A DNA stretch of 28,145 nucleotides from Silvimonas sp. GTDB taxonomy: Bacteria; Pseudomonadota; Gammaproteobacteria; Burkholderiales; Chitinibacteraceae. Both the position numbers and the translations under genes were made by a program. Shown here piece by piece: positions 15,950 through 23,103 of this stretch. A model generated the notes under the pieces. It was not told the DNA's origin, did no database searches, and saw only the letters and a program-made list of their open reading frames with translations. Every line of letters starts with the position of its first letter. Position 1 is the stretch's first letter. The stretch is from NCBI GenBank assembly GCA_030151005.1, contig JASLES010000067.1:1-28145 (forward strand). The letters run 5' to 3'.

Positions 15950-17005
15950 ATGAGTATCAATCTTTCTACTTTCATTGCGACCGAGTGCGCGTCAGACGAC
16001 CGCCACCCGGTTGCGTTGTACCAGCTGATCCATCAGGTGGCCATGTGTTGCCGCGACATTGCCGCTGCAGTAGATCGCAGTGCGCTGCTTGGCACCACCG
16101 GCAGTGCCGGCATCGATAACGTGCAGGGCGAAGAACAGAAGAAGCTGGACATCATCGCCAACGATTTGATGATGGAAGGCACCCAGACGCACGCGGCCCT
16201 GGCCGCAGTGGCGTCGGAAGAGATGGCCCGCATCAGCCGTACCAGCCAGGAGCGCACCGCAGGCCAGTACCTGCTGCTGTTTGATCCGCTGGATGGCTCA
16301 TCCAATGTCGACATCAACGCACCGGTCGGGACGATCTTTTCTATCCTCAAATGCCCCAGCGCCCGCGCTCCGGCCACAGAGGCGGATTTCCTGCAACCTG
16401 GCTCTGAACAGGTCTGCGCTGGCTACGCCATTTATGGCCCGGCCACGATGCTGGTTCTGACCACGGGCGACGGCACGCATGGCTTTACGCTGGAGCGGGA
16501 CAGCGGCGAATTTGTGCTCACCCATCCGCGCATGTCCATTCCGGCACGCACGCAGGAATTTGCCATCAACACGGCCAACACCCGCCATTGGGAAAGCCCG
16601 GTCAAACGCTATGTGCAGGAATGCATGGCCGGTGCCAACGGCCCGCGCCAGCAAGATTTCAACATGCGTTGGGTGGCCGCCATGGTGGCGGACGTACACC
16701 GCATTTTGCTGCGTGGTGGCGTGTTCCTGTACCCGCAAGATGCGCGCGAGGTCAGTCGCTTTGGCAAATTGCGACTGTTGTATGAGGCCAACCCGATGTC
16801 GATGCTGGTAGAGCAGGCTGGCGGCATGAGCAGCACCGGTCACCAGCGTGTTCTGGAGATCCAGCCGCATGCACTGCATCAACGCACGCCGGTGATGCTC
16901 GGCTCACGAGAAGAAGTTGAGCGCCTGGAAAACTATCACCACCACATCCGCCGTCCGTTGCCCGACCTTGTCGATGCGCTGCGCAATTTGTGGACTGAGT
17001 ACTGA
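15950..17005 (+). CDS. fbp: Fructose-1,6-bisphosphatase class I
   Basis: A 351-residue class I FBPase that removes the 1-phosphate of fructose-1,6-bisphosphate, the committing step of gluconeogenesis. The metal and substrate motif LLLFDPLDGSSNVDINAPVGTIFSI is intact. EEQKKLDIIANDLM near the N-terminus, YAIYGPATMLVLTTG and FGKLRLLYEANPMSMLVEQAGGMSS near the C-terminus are also typical. A GGTGA ribosome site precedes the ATG. It starts 26 bp after tpiA and is 51 bp ahead of fba. The neighbours and kdgK suggest it serves growth on uronates rather than the Calvin cycle, since no RuBisCO or phosphoribulokinase gene is near. Confidence 0.93.
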   Translation: MSINLSTFIATECASDDRHPVALYQLIHQVAMCCRDIAAAVDRSALLGTTGSAGIDNVQGEEQKKLDIIANDLMMEGTQTHAALAAVASEEMARISRTSQERTAGQYLLLFDPLDGSSNVDINAPVGTIFSILKCPSARAPATEADFLQPGSEQVCAGYAIYGPATMLVLTTGDGTHGFTLERDSGEFVLTHPRMSIPARTQEFAINTANTRHWESPVKRYVQECMAGANGPRQQDFNMRWVAAMVADVHRILLRGGVFLYPQDAREVSRFGKLRLLYEANPMSMLVEQAGGMSSTGHQRVLEIQPHALHQRTPVMLGSREEVERLENYHHHIRRPLPDLVDALRNLWTEY

Positions 17006-17056
17006 CCCAATTGATGTCCCGTATGCCCTGAGCGTGCGGGTAGAAGGAGTTTTGCC

Positions 17057-18106
17057 ATGCCTTTGGTATCCATGCGCCAGTTGCTGGATCATGCCGCCGA
17101 CTATCAGTACGGTCTGCCGGCTTTTAACGTAAACAACCTGGAACAGATGCGCGCCATCATGCTGGCCGCCGACCGCACCGATAGCCCGGTGATCGTGCAG
17201 GCTTCGGCCGGCGCTCGCGCTTACGCTGGCGCGCCGTTCCTGCGCCACCTCATTCTGGCGGCGATTGAAGAGTTTCCGCATCTGCCCATCGTTATGCATC
17301 AAGATCATGGCACCAGCCCGGCCATCTGCCAGCGTGCCATCCAGTTGGGGTTCTCGTCGGTGATGATGGATGGTTCTTTGCTCGACAATGGCAAGACGCC
17401 GGCGGACTACGACTACAACGTCCACGTCACGCGTACCGTGACCGATTTTGCCCATGCGTGTGGCGTGTCTGTTGAGGGTGAACTGGGCTGCCTGGGCAGC
17501 CTGGAAACCGGCTCTGCAGGGGAAGAGGACGGCGTTGGCGCAGAAGGCACGCTGGACCACAGTCAGATGCTCACTGATCCGGAAGAAGCCGCAGCCTTTG
17601 TCGCCGCCACCGGTGTAGATGCACTGGCCATTGCCATTGGCACCAGCCACGGCGCCTACAAATTCAGCAAGCCGCCCACTGGCGACACGCTGGCGATTGA
17701 TCGCATCCGCCAGATTCACGCGCGTTTGCCCAATACCCATCTCGTCATGCATGGCAGTTCTTCCGTCCCGCAAGACTGGCTGAAAACCATCAATGACCAC
17801 GGTGGCGACATTGCTGAAACCTGGGGCGTGCCGGTGCCGGAAATTGTCGAGGGCATCCGCCACGGCGTGCGCAAGATCAATATCGATACCGATTTGCGGC
17901 TGGCCGCCACGGGCGCAATCCGCCGTGCGTTTGCCACGCATCGTGACGAGTTCGACCCGCGTAAATATCTGGGTAAGGCGACAGACGCCATGCGCGATAT
18001 CTGTATTGCTCGCTACGAAGCCTTCGGTGCAGCCGGGATGGCCAGTCGTATCAAACCGGTGAGCCTGGATGCCATGGCCGCCCGTTACGCCAAAGGAAAC
18101 GTCTGA
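17057..18106 (+). CDS. fba: Class II fructose-bisphosphate aldolase, Calvin-cycle subtype
   Basis: A 349-residue zinc aldolase joining glyceraldehyde-3-phosphate and dihydroxyacetone phosphate into fructose-1,6-bisphosphate, or the reverse. Family motifs are clear: YGLPAFNVNNLEQMRAI, the HQDHG metal/catalytic block, SVMMDGSLL, VSVEGELGCLGSLETG, the zinc His in IGTSHGAYKF, MHGSSSVP and KINIDTDLRLA. Length and the GSLETGSAGEEDGVGAEG insert fit the Fba subtype of Calvin-type operons. A GAAGGAG site lies 8 bp ahead of the ATG. Its stop overlaps the kdgK start by one base, so the two are coupled. Confidence 0.93.
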   Translation: MPLVSMRQLLDHAADYQYGLPAFNVNNLEQMRAIMLAADRTDSPVIVQASAGARAYAGAPFLRHLILAAIEEFPHLPIVMHQDHGTSPAICQRAIQLGFSSVMMDGSLLDNGKTPADYDYNVHVTRTVTDFAHACGVSVEGELGCLGSLETGSAGEEDGVGAEGTLDHSQMLTDPEEAAAFVAATGVDALAIAIGTSHGAYKFSKPPTGDTLAIDRIRQIHARLPNTHLVMHGSSSVPQDWLKTINDHGGDIAETWGVPVPEIVEGIRHGVRKINIDTDLRLAATGAIRRAFATHRDEFDPRKYLGKATDAMRDICIARYEAFGAAGMASRIKPVSLDAMAARYAKGNV

Positions 18107-19044
18107 TGAATGCCGCCCGCTCTCCAGATCCAAAGACCATTGCCATCATTGGCGAATGCATGGTTGAACTGCAACGCCAACCGGGCGGGCTGACGTACCG
18201 CTTTGGCGGCGATACGCTCAACACGGCGGTTTATATGGCACGCCAGCTCAAGACCAAGCCCTTTGCGGTCGCGTATGTGTCCGCACTGGGCACGGATAGC
18301 TTGTCTGATGAAATGGTGGCGGCCTGGCAAGCAGAAGGCGTAGACACGCACCTGGTGCAGCGCCTTGCAGATAAATTGCCGGGCATCTACCTGATTGAAA
18401 CCGACGATGCTGGCGAGCGCACTTTTCATTACTGGCGCAAGGATGCTGCTGCACGTTACTGGCTGCACGGGGCGCAGACGCCTCAAGTGCTGGCGGCGCT
18501 GCAAGATGCGGATGTGGTGTACCTCTCCGGGATCTCGCTTGCGATCTTGACGCCAGCGGATCGGGACACGCTGTTTGATGTGTTGTCACAATGCAAGGCG
18601 CGTGGCGGGATGATCGTGTTCGACAACAACTATCGCGCCCGTTTGTGGGAAAACCCCGCCGTTGCCGCGGCCTGCTATCGCCGCATGTTGTCGCTCTCGA
18701 GCCTGGCGCTGCTCACGCTGGACGATGAAATCGCCTTGTATGGCGAGGCCGATGTAGAAACCACCATTGCCCGGACGCGCGCACTCGGGGTGGCTGAAAT
18801 TGTGATCAAGCGCGGCGGAGCCGCCAGCGTGGTTGCCACCGATGCACTCAGGCTGGAAGTCGCACCCGTACCCGTAACCCCGGTGGTGGATACCACGGCG
18901 GCAGGAGATTCATTTGCCGCTGGTTATCTGGCAGCGCGCTTGCAAGGTCTGGCGCCTGGCCCGGCCATGCAGGCCGCCCACACGCTGGCTGGTGCCGTGA
19001 TTCAGCATCGCGGGGCCATCATTCCCCTCAGCGCCATGCCCTGA
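18106..19044 (+). CDS. kdgK: 2-keto-3-deoxygluconate kinase (PfkB family)
   Basis: A 312-residue PfkB sugar kinase very like E. coli KdgK along its length. Shared blocks are IIGECMVEL, FGGDTLNTAVYMARQ, ALGTDSLSDEM, LPGIYLIETDDAGERTFHYWR, VYLSGISLAIL, VFDNNYRARLW and the catalytic DTTAAGDSFAAGYLAARL (nucleophile-activating Asp), ending HRGAIIPLSAMP. It phosphorylates KDG, the common intermediate of galacturonate and glucuronate breakdown, to KDPG. The ATG overlaps the fba stop (TGATG) and AAGGAAAC lies just before. It is the firmest biochemical link between this operon and pectin use. Confidence 0.95.
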   Translation: MNAARSPDPKTIAIIGECMVELQRQPGGLTYRFGGDTLNTAVYMARQLKTKPFAVAYVSALGTDSLSDEMVAAWQAEGVDTHLVQRLADKLPGIYLIETDDAGERTFHYWRKDAAARYWLHGAQTPQVLAALQDADVVYLSGISLAILTPADRDTLFDVLSQCKARGGMIVFDNNYRARLWENPAVAAACYRRMLSLSSLALLTLDDEIALYGEADVETTIARTRALGVAEIVIKRGGAASVVATDALRLEVAPVPVTPVVDTTAAGDSFAAGYLAARLQGLAPGPAMQAAHTLAGAVIQHRGAIIPLSAMP

Positions 19045-19104
19045 TCAGACGAAAACCCAATCCCAACCAACCCGCCCCCACAAAAAAGAGAACGGGAATC
19101 CACG

Positions 19105-19896
19105 ATGCACGAAGCGCAACCCGGAACCAACCTGCGTATTGAAGAGGCTTTTGCAGCGAGTGAAGCGTTGCTGGGCGCTGCCAGCGCGGCACCAGACAGT
19201 TCACGCCCCAGCGCTGCCATGCGGGTCTACCAGACATTGCGGCAACAGATTGTGGACATGGTGATGCTGCCTGGCGCCCGGATTAACGAGAAAGAAATTG
19301 CGGTTCTCCACGGCACCAGCCGCACTCCGGTTCATGAGGCGGTACGCCGCCTTGTGGAAGAGGGGCTGATCGAAGTCACTCAGCGTGTCGGCACGTATGT
19401 CTCACGCATTCCCCTGGACCGGCTGGGCGAGGCCATGCTGGTGCGCACTGCGCTGGAAGTTGCCATTGTTCAGCGCGCGGCATCGCGTATCACGCCGCAA
19501 GATATCGCCCGGTTGCGTCAAGCGCTGACCGGGCAACTGGCCTGTATTGCTGCGGTGGACATCGTCGGATTTCACCGGATGGACGAAGAGTTTCACGAAG
19601 CATTGGCGGAGATTGCCGGGTTTCCCGGAGTCTGGCGCATGATCCAGCAAGCCAAAACGCAGATAGACCGTTACCGCAGGCTGACCCTGCCCATGCCCGG
19701 GCGTATGGAAGTCGTTGTCGCAGAACACGGCCAGGTGGTGGCCATGCTGGAGGCAGGCCAGGCGGAACAAGCTGCCTGTGCCATGCGTGAACATCTGGAT
19801 CAGGTTTTGCCGGTACTGGAAATCGCCCGCATGCATCGGCCTGAATACTTTATTGCGCACCTGCCGGATGAGCGCCAACCAGGCCCTTACTGGTAA
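19105..19896 (+). CDS. GntR-family regulator, FCD subfamily (candidate uronate/KDG-responsive repressor)
   Basis: A 263-residue regulator with an N-terminal winged helix (residues ~38-105: VYQTLRQQIVDMVMLPGARINEKEIAVLHGTSRTPVHEAVRRLVEEGLIEVTQRVGTYVSRI) and a helical FCD ligand domain. The FCD metal set is visible: Asp and His in FHRMDEEFHEAL, His in VVAEHGQVV and His in AMREHLDQV. FCD proteins bind small organic acids or sugar acids and recognise short dyads with a TATA or similar centre. About 38 residues of unordered N-terminal sequence precede the HTH. It lies 60 bp after kdgK with no terminator, so it is probably in the same transcript and reports on the pathway. The effector is inferred, not shown. 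Confidence 0.87.
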   Translation: MHEAQPGTNLRIEEAFAASEALLGAASAAPDSSRPSAAMRVYQTLRQQIVDMVMLPGARINEKEIAVLHGTSRTPVHEAVRRLVEEGLIEVTQRVGTYVSRIPLDRLGEAMLVRTALEVAIVQRAASRITPQDIARLRQALTGQLACIAAVDIVGFHRMDEEFHEALAEIAGFPGVWRMIQQAKTQIDRYRRLTLPMPGRMEVVVAEHGQVVAMLEAGQAEQAACAMREHLDQVLPVLEIARMHRPEYFIAHLPDERQPGPYW

Positions 19897-19898
19897 TC

Positions 19899-19918
19899 CG
19901 GGATGCCCGAAATTTTTT
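19899..19918 (+). terminator. Weak hairpin plus T-run between gntR and the chemoreceptor gene
   Basis: CGGG (19899-19902) and CCCG (19906-19909) form a 4-bp stem with a 3-base loop followed by AAATTTTTT. It is too short to be an efficient terminator but may reduce transcription into the downstream chemoreceptor gene. Confidence 0.35.
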
Positions 19919-19937
19919 ACTCTTGGAGCTTGTCATC

Positions 19938-21548
19938 ATGAAATTATCCACCCGGCTGGGCCTTATCGTGGCCAGCGCAGTACTGGGTTTGATCATTGTT
20001 TCCGCGGTGGCGCTGCATACCCTGCACACCAACATGCTGGCGGACCGCCGTGACGAAATTCAGACCGTACTGAGCCTGGCGCGGCACCAGGTGGCGTATT
20101 ACCAGTCGCTGGAACAAAGTGGCAAGCTTGATCACCAGACTGCCCAGGCGCAGGCGATCGCTGCCTTGTCTGGCCTGCGGGACGGCAAGAATTATCTGTG
20201 GGCACGTACTACGGATGCGCTCGGCCTGGTTCACCCCAACCCAACCGTGATCGGCAAGGTAGATTGGGGTGCCAAGGTGGCAAGCGGTCGTACCAATTTT
20301 GCGGAGTATCTGTTTCGCCTGCGTGATACGGACTACGCTTTTTTTGACGACATGACCAAGCGCCCGGGTACGGATGTGCTGGCCCCTAAAATCAACGGCG
20401 TTACCCGCATTGATGGCTGGAACTGGTTGGTGGGTTTTGGTGTATTTGTCGATGATATTGAGCAGGCATACTGGCAACTGGCCTGGCATTTTGTGTTGAT
20501 TGGCGCGCTGTGTCTGATCGTCGTCACGGGTCTTGCGTTTGTGATGTCTCGCCATATCTATCGGCAGCTGGGTGGCGAGCCGGATTACGCCGCAGAAGTT
20601 GCCCGCGCCATTGCCGCCGGGGATCTGACCCGTTCTTTGAGCCGCCATAGCCACCCGGATTCCTTGCTGGGCGCCATGGCTACCATGCAGCAAAGCCTGC
20701 GCAGCATGATCGAAGGGATCCAGCAGGGCGCGCAAGCACTGGCGCAGGCCGCATCTAACCTGACTAACCAGATTGAACAGATCCGTCATGCCTCACGGCA
20801 ATCGTCAGATGCCACGGCGTCCACTGCAGCCGCCATTGAACAAATGTCGGTCAGCATTGACCAGATTTCTCACAGCGCGCGTGAAACGGAGAAGAACTCC
20901 AGTCGCACCACTTTGCTGGCCGGAGAAGGCGAAACGCTGGTGGGCAAAGTGTCGTCAGAGATCAATGGGTTGTTGGGCGAAGTGAATGCCGCCTCTGACC
21001 TGATTGCCGGGCTGGTTGAGCGTTCCCGAGAGATCGGTGGCGTCTCCGGCGAAATCAAGGAAATTGCCGATCAGACCAACTTGCTCGCGCTGAATGCCGC
21101 AATTGAAGCTGCACGTGCCGGTGAACACGGCCGTGGCTTTGCCGTGGTGGCAGATGAAGTACGCAAGTTGGCAGAGCGGACCTCGCAGGCCACCGGCCGT
21201 ATCGGTCAGATGGTGGATGCCATCCGCAGTGATACAGACCAGGTAGTCACTAGCATGCATGCGGTCACGCCGCGTGTATCGGACAGTGTAGAGATGGCAG
21301 GGGAGGCGGCGCGTTCACTTCAGGTGATTAGTCAGGATGCCAATGCCAACCTGGAACGCGTGCGAGATGTAGCCAATGCAGCGTCAGAACAAAGTGTTGC
21401 CAGCAATAGTGTTGCGGTGAATGTGGAGCGAATTGCGCAAATGGTGGAGGGTTCTGCCGCATCCGTACAAATTGCGACGCAAAATGTACAGGAATTGCAA
21501 CAGCTGGCTAGCGGCCTGCGGCAATCTGTTTCTCGCTTTCAATTGTAA
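19938..21548 (+). CDS. Methyl-accepting chemotaxis protein with periplasmic Cache domain
   Basis: A 536-residue transducer. Order of parts: TM1 (residues ~7-28), periplasmic single-Cache domain (about 33-180, with NYLWARTTDALGLVHPNPTVIGK and the RIDGWNWLVGFGVFVDD end), TM2 (~181-203), HAMP (~204-260, RQLGGEPDYAAEVARAIAAGDLTRS) and the cytoplasmic signalling hairpin. The highly conserved tip IKEIADQTNLLALNAAIEAARAGEHGRGFAVVADEVRKLAERTSQAT is intact. There is no NWETF-type tail for CheR/CheB. sCache domains commonly bind short carboxylates. Its position 41 bp after the GntR gene suggests taxis to a pectin-derived acid. The start at 19938 has GGAG 9 bp ahead. Confidence 0.92.
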   Translation: MKLSTRLGLIVASAVLGLIIVSAVALHTLHTNMLADRRDEIQTVLSLARHQVAYYQSLEQSGKLDHQTAQAQAIAALSGLRDGKNYLWARTTDALGLVHPNPTVIGKVDWGAKVASGRTNFAEYLFRLRDTDYAFFDDMTKRPGTDVLAPKINGVTRIDGWNWLVGFGVFVDDIEQAYWQLAWHFVLIGALCLIVVTGLAFVMSRHIYRQLGGEPDYAAEVARAIAAGDLTRSLSRHSHPDSLLGAMATMQQSLRSMIEGIQQGAQALAQAASNLTNQIEQIRHASRQSSDATASTAAAIEQMSVSIDQISHSARETEKNSSRTTLLAGEGETLVGKVSSEINGLLGEVNAASDLIAGLVERSREIGGVSGEIKEIADQTNLLALNAAIEAARAGEHGRGFAVVADEVRKLAERTSQATGRIGQMVDAIRSDTDQVVTSMHAVTPRVSDSVEMAGEAARSLQVISQDANANLERVRDVANAASEQSVASNSVAVNVERIAQMVEGSAASVQIATQNVQELQQLASGLRQSVSRFQL

Positions 21549-21597
21549 ATTGCGGTGCCCCATTATAGATAGAGCCTGATTTGCATTTTATGGTTAT

Positions 21598-21637
21598 AAA
21601 AAATGGCGAATTGCAATAATGCGTTCGCCATTTTTTT
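21598..21637. terminator. Bidirectional terminator between the convergent chemoreceptor and fnr genes
   Basis: AAATGGCGAA (21601-21610) pairs perfectly with TTCGCCATTT (21624-21633), flanked by an A-run on the left (from 21598) and a T-run on the right (to 21637). It therefore works for both the plus-strand mcp transcript and the minus-strand fnr transcript. Confidence 0.9.
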
Positions 21638-21680
21638 ATTGCAATAGTATATAAGTATTTTCTTTTTATTGAGTTGGACG

Positions 21681-22445
21681 TTACTCAAGGGCGGCGGAAT
21701 TGCCGCTTTGCTCAAGAATACCTTGCAGTGCTTTGGTGTCGGTCAGATTGACCAGCTTGCCTTGAATTTGTAATAAGCCGTGATTTTGAAGACGAGATAA
21801 AATCCGGCTTACTGTTTCAATCGACAAGCCCAGATAACTGGCCATCTCATTGCGCGTCATTCTCAGCAGGAAACTACGGGCAGAATAACCCCGCAGGGCA
21901 AATGCGTCAGACAAATCCAGCAACAGGCCAACAACGCGTTGCACCGCGACAGTGTCTCGCAGGCGTTGTGTGGTGTGGTGCAACCGGCTGATTTCCTGCC
22001 CCAGGATACGCTGCAATTGGTGGCGGGTATCGTTGCTTTTCTGGGCCTGGCCGACCAGAGAGGCGCAAGCCATCTCGCAAGCTTCGCCATCTTCCAGCGC
22101 AACTGCATCATCGCCATGCTGACCCAGTGCGAGTACATCCGCCCCTACCAATGCGCCGGGCATGTAAAAGCCGGTGACCTGTTCGCGCAAGTGCGAATTG
22201 AGAATACGGGTTTTGAAAAAACCTAATCGCACTGCATAAACCGATCCGGTTTGGCCCTGAGAATAAAGCCGGTCGCCGCGACGGATTGAGATCGTCCGCA
22301 CATTGACCGCCGGTTGGGCGTTGTCGGTTAATTCATTACGCTGCTGCGCAACATTTGCCAGAAGGCAAATATCACGCACATTGCAGTTATTACATTGCCG
22401 CTGAGGCAACGTCCGTTTCACGGGTATGCTGATCGCAGTAACCAT
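21681..22445 (-). CDS. fnr: FNR-type oxygen-sensing transcription regulator (Crp/Fnr family)
   Basis: A 254-residue regulator with all marks of a [4Fe-4S] FNR. N-terminal cysteines C18, C21 and C27 (CNNCNVRDIC) and an internal C123 (GEACEMA) match C20, C23, C29 and C122 of E. coli FNR. A cyclic-nucleotide-like beta roll (residues ~50-130), a dimer helix (VGQAQKSNDTRHQLQRILGQEISRLHH) and a helix-turn-helix follow. The recognition helix LSIETVSRILSRL carries E210, S213 and R214, the set that reads TTGAT half-sites. It activates anaerobic respiration genes when oxygen is low. An AGGA lies 7 bp before the ATG. It is convergent with the chemoreceptor gene and divergent from the lipoprotein/GH28 unit. 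Confidence 0.93.
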   Translation of the reverse strand: MVTAISIPVKRTLPQRQCNNCNVRDICLLANVAQQRNELTDNAQPAVNVRTISIRRGDRLYSQGQTGSVYAVRLGFFKTRILNSHLREQVTGFYMPGALVGADVLALGQHGDDAVALEDGEACEMACASLVGQAQKSNDTRHQLQRILGQEISRLHHTTQRLRDTVAVQRVVGLLLDLSDAFALRGYSARSFLLRMTRNEMASYLGLSIETVSRILSRLQNHGLLQIQGKLVNLTDTKALQGILEQSGNSAALE

Positions 22446-22575
22446 ATGACTATCCTGCCTGTGTCGGTCTGGTATTGCACATGGCGCAAACGGAATATCT
22501 GAAATTCATGCGCCGGCTTCAGAAAACAGCGGCAAAGTATGGCCTATCCATAAATAAACTATGGATGCTGTTTTC

Positions 22576-22593
22576 ATTCTGATATATCAGAAT
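22576..22593. promoter_or_regulatory. Perfect 18-bp palindrome, distal operator copy (ATTCTGATATATCAGAAT)
   Basis: The sequence equals its own reverse complement over 18 bp, with core CTGATATATCAG at 22579-22590. It lies about 131 bp upstream of the fnr start and about 510 bp upstream of the lipoprotein start. The identical core recurs at 22978-22989, and one-mismatch forms lie ahead of exuT. Dimeric-regulator binding is inferred from symmetry and recurrence. Confidence 0.72.
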
Positions 22594-22974
22594 TATGAAC
22601 GCATAAAGATTTGAATGGCAAGTAAATTGTAGCGAGTGGTCTGATTACTACAATCTGAGCTGGAACAGGCTGGATGACGGGGTGATCAGGCCCGAAAAAT
22701 AACCGGCTTGGGAGGCTCTGGTTACGCCGTTCCAACGTCTGGATCCGTTGCCCATCCGCCATCTGGGCACGGTGCACACAGCGTGGAAGTTCAGTGTTGC
22801 GCCGATGAAACACCTTCGCTACTACGAACCGAAAAATAGGGACCTGGGGCCGCTCCGGCCAGGGTTTAAGCAGATGCAATATCCCATTGGTTACCGAAAC
22901 TTGCCAAAGCGCAAGTGTCAGCGAGAGTTCCGTGGATTTTTCTTGACCCTTCTGCATAACATAAGCCGAGTTGT

Positions 22975-22992
22975 TTTCTGATATATCAGAAA
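22975..22992. promoter_or_regulatory. Perfect 18-bp palindrome, proximal operator copy (TTTCTGATATATCAGAAA)
   Basis: A second perfect 18-bp palindrome sharing the central 16 bp with the copy at 22576. It lies 111 bp upstream of the start of the lipoprotein gene that leads the lipoprotein/GH28 unit. It is the best candidate for the operator controlling that unit. Confidence 0.75.
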
Positions 22993-23103
22993 GCAGCCAG
23001 ATCCCGGCATGCCTGGTTTGTTACGGCGTAGGGCGCGGCTCTGCGGGCTTTGTTTTTGGGGCTACCGCATGGCTGATCAACAAAAAATATGAGGAGTCTG
23101 TAT

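Larger units (their letters stand above)
22446..23103. other. Long non-coding region between fnr and the lipoprotein gene
   Basis: These 658 bp contain no gene I can support. They hold the presumed fnr promoter on the left (A/T-rich, 22446-22575) and two perfect 18-bp palindromes (22576-22593 and 22975-22992) bounding a 381-bp spacer. A TGCCCA...TGGGCA dyad lies around 22749-22769. A TTGACC at 22943-22948 could be a -35 element, but no matching -10 is seen. Open frames of 58-127 codons inside lack ribosome sites. Confidence 0.7.

Noticed and set aside
22574..22957. 127-codon minus-strand frame in the fnr-lipoprotein gap, and a 77-codon plus-strand frame at 22748-22981
   Set aside because: Neither has a ribosome site, the plus frame begins at TTG, both overlap an operator palindrome, and neither translation resembles a known family.
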